Shown: positions 1-5,702 of the stretch, piece by piece
How the letters are laid out: each line of letters starts with the position of its first letter
Numbering within the stretch: position 1 is the stretch's first letter
NCBI GenBank assembly: GCA_903868295.1
Contig: CAIPUQ010000055.1
Span: 1 to 7,465, forward strand
From: an uncultured Roseiflexaceae bacterium
GTDB taxonomy: Bacteria > Chloroflexota > Chloroflexia > Chloroflexales > Roseiflexaceae
Reading direction: 5' to 3'
DNA length: 7,465 nucleotides
Notes under the pieces: model-generated
What the model was told of the DNA's origin: nothing
What the model saw: the letters and a program-made list of their open reading frames with translations, nothing else
Database searches by the model: none
Made by a program: the position numbers and the translations under genes

Positions 1-1
1 G

Positions 2-880
2 GGCGTGCATCCGTTGTTACAGAGCCATGTTGCCAATCCGTTGCCGATCCATCTGAATGGCGATGTATATCGGATTTTTTATAGTGCGCGTGACCGTGAT
101 AAACGGTCTTCGGTGGGTGCTGTCGACATCGACATTGTGACACGACAGGTCGTGCGCGCACACACAGAGCCAGTGTTCAGCTTCGGCCCTGCCGGCTCTT
201 TTTATGCCGACGGCGTGAGTATCGGTAATTGTTACCGGGCGGATGGCGTTACCTATATGTTGTTTATGGGGTGGCAGAATCCGCCGAACGGGCACTGGCG
301 TGGTGATGTCGGCAGACTCCGCGTAGGCCCGGACTTGTTATTGACTCTTGATTCAGCAGAGCCATTCCTCAGCTCGGATGTGATTGACCCAATCAGCCTA
401 TCCTATCCCTGGGTAGAACGCTACTCCGTCAACGAATATCGCATGTGGTACGGTTCGACACTCACATGGGATGCGGGGAACGGCGAGATGATTCACTGCT
501 TCCATGGTGCGACGTCCGCTGATGGGCATGCATGGCACAAAACAGGCTTGGCTGTTCCCTATGAACGTAACAGTGCGCAGGCGTTTTCGCGGCCGACGGT
601 GTTGCGGTCTGATTCTGGGTTGCATGAGATGTGGTTTTCGTACCGGAGCGGCACTGGCGAGTCGTATCGCATCGGCTATGCGCATAGTGCAGATGGTGAA
701 AAATGGATTCTTGACGTCGCAAATGCAGGGATAGGCGTTTCGTCCGAGGGATGGGATTCGCAGATGATCGAATACCCTTTCGTGTTTCGGCACAACGATG
801 CAGTGTATATGCTGTATAACGGAAATGGGAATGGGCAGAGCGGCTTTGGATTGGCAAAACGAGAGCAACGAGATGGCTGA
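2..880 (+). CDS. Glycosyl-hydrolase-like beta-propeller protein (GH43/GH32/GH130-type fold), 5' partial
   Basis: Probable glycosidase-fold protein of the kind found in surface-polysaccharide clusters; its substrate is unknown. The reading frame is open to the left edge and ends at TGA 878-880. A GTG at 5 could be read as a start, but the family's N-terminal blade motif (QSHVANP, residues 6-12 from that GTG) follows at once, so the real start is probably some 15-25 codons upstream. Blade-like repeats follow: YRIFYSARD (22-30), FYADGV (66-71), YMLFMGW (84-90), YRMWYGS (145-151), SRPTVL then HEMWFSYR, and near the end YPFVF with YMLYNGNGNG and GFGLA. Recurrent [MI][WFL]Y[SG] strands with Asp/Arg pairs are characteristic of these propellers. 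The visible part has no membrane segment; a signal peptide cannot be judged. It overlaps the next gene by 8 nt, so co-translation is likely. Family assignment is by motif recall, and catalytic activity is not shown. Such propellers can also be phosphorylases or non-enzymatic glycan binders. Confidence 0.8.
   Translation, partial: GVHPLLQSHVANPLPIHLNGDVYRIFYSARDRDKRSSVGAVDIDIVTRQVVRAHTEPVFSFGPAGSFYADGVSIGNCYRADGVTYMLFMGWQNPPNGHWRGDVGRLRVGPDLLLTLDSAEPFLSSDVIDPISLSYPWVERYSVNEYRMWYGSTLTWDAGNGEMIHCFHGATSADGHAWHKTGLAVPYERNSAQAFSRPTVLRSDSGLHEMWFSYRSGTGESYRIGYAHSADGEKWILDVANAGIGVSSEGWDSQMIEYPFVFRHNDAVYMLYNGNGNGQSGFGLAKREQRDG
861..865 (+). promoter_or_regulatory. Ribosome-binding site for the first YfhO-like gene
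   Basis: GAGAG lies inside the end of the preceding gene, 7 nt before ATG 873. This favours ATG 873 over the upstream in-frame ATG at 798, which would add 25 residues lying over the conserved end of the propeller gene and unlike the N-termini of the other two paralogues. Confidence 0.5.
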
Positions 881-3197
881 TTCGAACAGCGTGCCGGTTG
901 GCCGTGTTGCAGCGCTGATAACAAACCTTCGCTCGGTGCGGTTTACCTACACCTGGAGCATTGCGCTTTATGTTGTCTATCTCCTTGTGCTCAGCGCACC
1001 ATACTGGACAACCGGGTTTGTCGTGGCTCCCTTCGCCCTTGCGAACAACACATCTACTGATCCACGTATCGCGACACTTCCTAGTGAGAAGCGGTTTTCG
1101 GATTATTACAACGTTTTTATCCCAGAAATACACGAGCACTTACAAGGTGAGCGTTCGGGTTTTCTCAAGTATTGGACATCGCGTACCGAACTGGGGCGCC
1201 CACTCTTCCACACCTCTGGTTTTTCGCCGGTGTTTCTCCCGACATATGTGCTCACGTTTGTCACAACGGATGCTTCGATTTTTCTCAGCATACTCTCTTG
1301 GTCGATTGTGGCGCTGACCGGACTGTTTGTGCTCTTGATGTGTCGAGAGTGGCAGTTTGATCCCTTGACTGCGCTGTTTGGCGGTATTGCTGCAGCGAGT
1401 ATGCCGTATCTGACGTACTCGTTGTACTCGCCAGTGTACATAAGTACAATCTGCTGGGCATTCGGGTCATTGTATGGCGTGGTGCGTGTGCTGCAGCGCC
1501 GTGATTTTTGGTCGGTCGGTGTCCTAGCATTTTGCGTACACGGGTTGTTGATGACCGGGTATCCGCAGACAATTGTGTATGTTGGGTACATTGTCACCGG
1601 GTTTGTCGTGTATTCACTGGTTGAACTGCGTCGCGAAGGTATTGGGGCTGTACTCAAGACAGGCGGCATGCTGTTGCTGGCTGCACTACTCGGCGTGGCC
1701 ACATCACTCCCGTTATATGCCGACATTTATGCATTGTCGCTCGAGTCAGAGCGGACGAATGCAGCGTATTCTTTTTTCTCTGGTGCAGCAGTCAATGTTC
1801 GGAGCTTCATCCAGATTATGAAAATCGTGAGTCAACTCACACATCCTGAAGTCTTTGGAAATGTGTCTACGGGTTCATATCCGTTTGCCCATATGAATTC
1901 TGCACTGCCGGCGATAGTGAGTCTTTTTGCGTACTTTGGGATGATACTCGCATGGCGCCAATCTCGGTATTGGGTAGTGGTCATTGGCGCCCTCATCATC
2001 ATGAACTTTGTACCGAGTGTGTTTTGGTTCGCCTATGAGTATATGGGTTTTGGTATTTCGCGCCATGTTCCCTATGAATTGCTCAAAATACCGTACATAG
2101 TGTGTGCCGTATACGGGATCGAACAGCTGGTCCGTGTGCAAGACCGGAGTGTGCTCAGAGGACCATTCGTCATTGCGACTTCGATTGTGATGGCACAGGT
2201 TTGCATAACAGTAATGACAGGTATGGTACGTTCCTATCCCATTTATTGGAGCGCAGTTGCACTCGCAATTGGGATGGTAGTTGTGTTTTTGCTGCAACAC
2301 CGTGTGTTCTCAGCATCGCTGACCGCAGCTGCTTTTCTCATGAGTACGTCGTTTATTAATTTTCCACTGATGTTGCGCTACCCAGTAGCGGCGACGATAC
2401 AAGACAATGCGTTGATTCGTGCAGTTCGTACACATGCGACCGATGATACGCTTGTTGCGACCGTACCCGGTAACTTGCCTGTGCTCCGCACAAACTACAA
2501 TATGCGGCTCGGGATATCGACCATCCATTCCATTGACAGCGTGTCGCCACAGCGATATCGTACGCTTGTTACTGCATTGGGAGGCAAATTAGCGGTCTAT
2601 GGGAGGAATAATTACTCTATCAACCCTGATTATGCCAGCACGATGTTTTGGATGAGCAATATTGATTTGCTCATTTCTCCGCGCGAAATCAAGAGTCCGT
2701 TGGTGTCGCTCCTCGACATAATCCCACAACAAGAACGCAAACTGACTATTTGGTTGTATCGGACCAAGTCAAGAATGGGAAAGGCGATGCAGATTGCCTT
2801 CCCCAGCGGGGATACGGCGGCTCAGACGGTGAGCATCGCTGACCCGCGCAAGGTAGATCATGTGTTCCCAACGATTCTCGAAGACAACGACGATACGATG
2901 CTCCTGAGCAACGCACTCAGCACCGACAATCTGCTCGTGATAAGCCAAAAGTACCACCGGTATTGGGAAGCGCAGGTACTGCGTGATGGGGTATGGGAAG
3001 ACGCTGCGACGACCGAAGTCAATGGCGTGTTCTTGGGTGTATTTGTCCCTGCAGAGACGACAAGCATACGTCTTGCGTTTAATCCCAACATCCGATTGAT
3101 GCTCTGGATCATGCCGGTATGGGGACTGTTTTGGATGACTGTGTTCCTCAAAAAAGGCTTTGCGTTGTGGTCTCGTGTGCGCCGTGATGCAAACTAA
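873..3197 (+). CDS. YfhO-like GT-C family membrane glycosyltransferase, paralogue 1
   Basis: Polytopic protein of 774 aa, probably transferring a sugar from a lipid-phosphate donor to a surface glycan outside the membrane; donor and acceptor are unknown. Membrane segment 1 is at about 30-53. The first external loop has SDYYN (76-80), whose Asp77 sits where GT-C enzymes carry their catalytic acid, then TELGRP (105-110). Roughly 12-13 further hydrophobic segments run to about residue 496, with MTGYPQT at 227-233 matching the G[HY]PQ element of YfhO proteins. An extracytoplasmic domain (about 505-740) holds VPGN (531-534), YGRNNYSINPDY (576-587), FWMSN (592-596), LLVISQKYHRYW (687-698) and NGVF (717-720). 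The last anchor is about 742-759, followed by a basic tail. The length and the C-terminal SQKY..W/NGVF block fit the YfhO family (PF09586, from memory). Start ATG 873 has GAGAG 7 nt upstream and overlaps the propeller gene by 8 nt. Nearest relative in the window is paralogue 3. The exact reaction is inferred. Confidence 0.85.
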   Translation: MADSNSVPVGRVAALITNLRSVRFTYTWSIALYVVYLLVLSAPYWTTGFVVAPFALANNTSTDPRIATLPSEKRFSDYYNVFIPEIHEHLQGERSGFLKYWTSRTELGRPLFHTSGFSPVFLPTYVLTFVTTDASIFLSILSWSIVALTGLFVLLMCREWQFDPLTALFGGIAAASMPYLTYSLYSPVYISTICWAFGSLYGVVRVLQRRDFWSVGVLAFCVHGLLMTGYPQTIVYVGYIVTGFVVYSLVELRREGIGAVLKTGGMLLLAALLGVATSLPLYADIYALSLESERTNAAYSFFSGAAVNVRSFIQIMKIVSQLTHPEVFGNVSTGSYPFAHMNSALPAIVSLFAYFGMILAWRQSRYWVVVIGALIIMNFVPSVFWFAYEYMGFGISRHVPYELLKIPYIVCAVYGIEQLVRVQDRSVLRGPFVIATSIVMAQVCITVMTGMVRSYPIYWSAVALAIGMVVVFLLQHRVFSASLTAAAFLMSTSFINFPLMLRYPVAATIQDNALIRAVRTHATDDTLVATVPGNLPVLRTNYNMRLGISTIHSIDSVSPQRYRTLVTALGGKLAVYGRNNYSINPDYASTMFWMSNIDLLISPREIKSPLVSLLDIIPQQERKLTIWLYRTKSRMGKAMQIAFPSGDTAAQTVSIADPRKVDHVFPTILEDNDDTMLLSNALSTDNLLVISQKYHRYWEAQVLRDGVWEDAATTEVNGVFLGVFVPAETTSIRLAFNPNIRLMLWIMPVWGLFWMTVFLKKGFALWSRVRRDAN

Positions 3198-5559
3198 ACT
3201 ACATCGGTTCTTCGATCGACAACGCAACAGCGGTGTGAAATCAGCGTTTGTGCTGCTGGGTAGAGCGTTGTTCCCGCACACAGTCGGGCATGCCCTGGTG
3301 TTGTATTTTGCGGTGATGGTGGCACTTTCTTCGGTCTATTGGGCGCATGGTATGGTCCTTGCACCATACATGCCAAATGCCGTGGGTACCAGCGAAGACG
3401 CGAGTTCTTCTGCACCAACCATGTATCGGCACAGTGATTACTTCGCGGTATTTATCCCGGAAGTCGATGATTTGCTCAATGGTGCCCGGTCCGGCTTATT
3501 TACATTGTGGAGCAGTGAAACAGAATTTGGCCGCCCGACCTACCAGACTTCTGGGTATAGCCCGGTGTTTCTGCCGGGATTCGTGTTCGGACAGTTGACC
3601 GATGATCCCTATGTATATTTGACACTGTTAGCGTGGTGCACGGTTGTTTTATTTGGCATGTTTGTGATTTTATTGGGGTGCGAGTGGGAACTCGACCCGT
3701 TTGCGACGCTCATTGCGGGATTACTGTGTGCGACGATGCCCTACATGATGCTGTGGATGACCTTTAATGTGTTTATCTCTGGGTTGTGTTGGAGCACAGC
3801 GATTCTCTATGGTGTGGTCAGATACCAACGGCGCCGTGATGTGTATGGGTGGGGAATCCTCACATTCGCAGTCTCGAGCCTGTTTTTGACGGGGTATCCG
3901 CAAACTATTGTGTACATCGCATATATGCTTGCGGGTTTCTGTGTGGTGCAGGTGGTGCGGGCATACAGCAAAGATCGTAACGACGGAATCGCGTTCTGTG
4001 CGGGGGTTTTGAGTGCCGTGGCGGTCGGAGTGGCCCTCGTTGTGCCTGTCTATGCGGATATCTTGGTGAACGCACGAGACTCGAGCCGGATTGATGCGGG
4101 GTACGAGTTTTTTTCGCATGTCGTATTGTCAGTGACATCGTGGCAGGACGTTGCCACGTTGATTGCTCGGTACAGTAATCAAGAGTTTTACGGGGAGCAG
4201 CTCCGGGCGGGATTCCCTTTTCAATCGTCTGCAGAACACATGACTCCCATGCTGGGTATGTTTGCATTGATAGGACTTTGGGTGTCTTGGCGACGAGACC
4301 GGTATTGGCTTGTGGTTATTGCAGTGCTCTGCGCCGTCGCACTCATCCCAGCAGTCCATTACTTTGCGTTTTCGTATCTTGGCTTCAATCTCTCCAAAAG
4401 TTCACCCGTCGCTTTTCTCAAATACCCGCTTGTGGTGCTGGTGTTGTATGGGGCAGATGCGGTGGTGCGAACGGTGCGTCGTTCACGAACGCAATCGCTG
4501 ACCATCGCCGCTGCATGCGCAGGAGTATTGTCTGTCGGAGGTTCGCTGTGGGCGGGGCAAACGCTCTCGTATGACATCGTCTGGCTGAATGTGTTGATTG
4601 CTGCGATGCTCATCAGCGTCGTCTGGCTCCAACTGGTACTGCCAGTACGAGGCTTGCTGTGGGTTGGAATCTTGGTCTCTATCTTGATGTACTCGTACCC
4701 GATGTTGTTGTGGCAACCAGCAACGATTCGCACCGTGGATGATGCGTATTATGAACGGATCCGTCGGCATATTCCTGCAGGAGCGTTGACCGCCGTTGTG
4801 CCGGGGAACATCCCATTCGTGGGTAACAATTTCAATGCTTTTGTTGATATCCCTTCGATCCATACATACAACAGCTTATCTGCACAGCGGTACCAACAGT
4901 TCATAACGACTATGGGTGGCGAATTCACGAATTATGGCCGGCGTAATGCGTCTATCAACCCGGATTTTGCCGGTTTGCCGTTTTGGATGAGTAACATCGG
5001 ATTGGTGGTAACGCCCATTGAAATGCGTTCGCCGGTCCTCCAAAAGGTCGATTCCTTGCCTGGCAAAAACCGCGAGCAAACGTTCTTTCTCTACTCAGTT
5101 ACGCAACGAATGGGCAGAGCAATCGTCGTAGCACAACCTGCAATTCCAGCCACGCAACAATCGATTGAGATTTCGGATCCGCGTTCATCGGGGTATCAAA
5201 CCGCGGGTATCACAGAAAATGCCGGTGATCGGATGACCTTTTCTGTGTCGGTACATCAATCTTCGTTGCTTGTTGTCAGCCAGAAATATCATCCGCAGTG
5301 GATTGCGGAGGTTTTCGACGGGCAACGCTGGACCGAGCGGCCGGTCATCACGGTGAATGGGTTGTTCCAAGGGGTCGCTTTAACTCCCGATGTCACCACC
5401 GTTCGGTTGACATTTCGGCCGTATGCAGCCTGGATGTGGGTTGTGCACCTGTTTTGGGCACTGTATACCGCGTATATCGGGTTTGTGTGGGTGCGTACGC
5501 GTCAAAATCAACGGTCAAACTCGCATATGGATGTTCAGCCAGCTTCTCCGAGCGAATGA
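3187..5559 (+). CDS. YfhO-like GT-C family membrane glycosyltransferase, paralogue 2 (divergent)
   Basis: Same architecture as its neighbours at 790 aa: membrane segment 1 at about 36-60, SDYF (83-86, putative catalytic Asp84), TEFGRP (112-117), a multi-pass core with LTGYPQT (234-240), then an external domain with VPGN (538-541), YGRRNASINPDF (583-594), LLVVSQKYHPQW (694-705) and NGLF (724-727). A final anchor is followed by a hydrophilic tail ending SPSE. The start is taken as ATG 3187, overlapping gene 2 by 11 nt; GTG 3184 just before it is in frame and possible. No clear Shine-Dalgarno precedes either, so translation probably depends on coupling to gene 2. In a hand-aligned 50-residue loop block it matches paralogue 1 at 30 positions and paralogue 3 at 27, against 39 between those two. 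Histidines shared by paralogues 1 and 3 are replaced here (Asp94, Gln120, Ser347, Ser405), suggesting a different substrate. Function is inferred by family. Confidence 0.85.
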   Translation: MQTKLHRFFDRQRNSGVKSAFVLLGRALFPHTVGHALVLYFAVMVALSSVYWAHGMVLAPYMPNAVGTSEDASSSAPTMYRHSDYFAVFIPEVDDLLNGARSGLFTLWSSETEFGRPTYQTSGYSPVFLPGFVFGQLTDDPYVYLTLLAWCTVVLFGMFVILLGCEWELDPFATLIAGLLCATMPYMMLWMTFNVFISGLCWSTAILYGVVRYQRRRDVYGWGILTFAVSSLFLTGYPQTIVYIAYMLAGFCVVQVVRAYSKDRNDGIAFCAGVLSAVAVGVALVVPVYADILVNARDSSRIDAGYEFFSHVVLSVTSWQDVATLIARYSNQEFYGEQLRAGFPFQSSAEHMTPMLGMFALIGLWVSWRRDRYWLVVIAVLCAVALIPAVHYFAFSYLGFNLSKSSPVAFLKYPLVVLVLYGADAVVRTVRRSRTQSLTIAAACAGVLSVGGSLWAGQTLSYDIVWLNVLIAAMLISVVWLQLVLPVRGLLWVGILVSILMYSYPMLLWQPATIRTVDDAYYERIRRHIPAGALTAVVPGNIPFVGNNFNAFVDIPSIHTYNSLSAQRYQQFITTMGGEFTNYGRRNASINPDFAGLPFWMSNIGLVVTPIEMRSPVLQKVDSLPGKNREQTFFLYSVTQRMGRAIVVAQPAIPATQQSIEISDPRSSGYQTAGITENAGDRMTFSVSVHQSSLLVVSQKYHPQWIAEVFDGQRWTERPVITVNGLFQGVALTPDVTTVRLTFRPYAAWMWVVHLFWALYTAYIGFVWVRTRQNQRSNSHMDVQPASPSE

Positions 5560-5578
5560 TGACAGTTCTCTGACGAAT

Positions 5579-5598
5579 CGTTGTTCGTATGAACGACG
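5579..5598 (+). other. Hairpin after paralogue 2 stop
   Basis: CGTTGTTC (5579-5586) pairs with GAACGACG (5591-5598) across a GTAT loop, giving eight consecutive pairs in RNA counting one U-G wobble. It starts about 20 nt after the stop of paralogue 2. No T-run follows, so it is not a standard Rho-independent terminator; it could stabilise a 3' end. The loop and stem contain the ATG of the short ORF at 5589. Confidence 0.35.
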
Positions 5599-5702
5599 GG
5601 AGGCAATCTACTACGAAGTCTAGTAATATAAACAATATGATGTATTTGCAGCGCCTTGGCAGTCGTCTTGCAGAAGACGTGCATCAACGTGCGCGTGTGT
5701 GA
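5589..5702 (+). CDS. Possible 37-aa leader ORF (or out-of-frame 5' end of paralogue 3)
   Basis: ATG 5589 opens a 37-codon frame ending at TGA 5700-5702; internal ATGs at 5637 and 5640 would give 21 or 20 residues. The product is polar, with a basic, helix-like end (LQRLGSRLAEDVHQRARV) and no recognised family. No convincing Shine-Dalgarno precedes 5589 or 5637. Its stop overlaps GTG 5695 of the next gene by 8 nt in the same +1 phase as the overlap between genes 1 and 2, which is the argument for a real coupled leader. Alternatively, a one-base change near the GTGTGTGA run separated it from the next frame: reading past the T at 5700 continues directly into the paralogue 3 frame. Chance occurrence is quite possible for an ORF this short. 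Confidence 0.2.
   Translation: MNDGRQSTTKSSNINNMMYLQRLGSRLAEDVHQRARV
5664..5679 (+). other. Small hairpin upstream of paralogue 3
   Basis: CGTCTT (5664-5669) and AAGACG (5674-5679) form a perfect 6-bp stem with a GCAG loop, 15 nt before GTG 5695. It lies within the short leader ORF. It could affect initiation at the next gene, but six pairs is within what chance gives in a spacer of this size. Confidence 0.25.

Larger units (their letters stand above)
5560..5694 (+). other. Spacer before paralogue 3: AT-rich patch, two hairpins, short ORF
   Basis: This is the only real gap between genes in the window. It begins after the TGA of paralogue 2. An ATG at 5556 overlaps that stop in the common ATGA manner, but it gives only five codons before TGA 5571-5573. 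The spacer contains a hairpin at 5579-5598, a good Shine-Dalgarno-like GGGAGG at 5598-5603 with no start codon at a usable distance, an AT-rich patch around 5621-5645, and a second hairpin at 5664-5679. Neither hairpin has a T tract, so no intrinsic terminator is called. It may be a regulatory leader or a decayed 5' end of the next gene. Confidence 0.45.

Noticed and set aside
798..872. Upstream ATG 798 as the start of paralogue 1
   Set aside because: It would add 25 residues overlapping the conserved end of the propeller gene; ATG 873 has a ribosome-binding site and matches the N-terminal length of the other copies.
462..1139. Long minus-strand frame opposite the end of gene 1 and start of gene 2
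   Set aside because: It lies antisense to two genes with clear family motifs, is rich in Arg/His/Ser/Cys as antisense frames are, and has no recognisable domain.
5571..5620. Intrinsic terminator after paralogue 2
   Set aside because: A hairpin is present, but it is followed by AGGCAATCTA rather than a T tract.
5604..5640. Sigma-70-like promoter using TATAAA at 5627-5632
   Set aside because: The -10-like hexamer is fair, but nothing resembling TTGACA lies 16-18 nt upstream, so it is no better than expected in an AT-rich patch.
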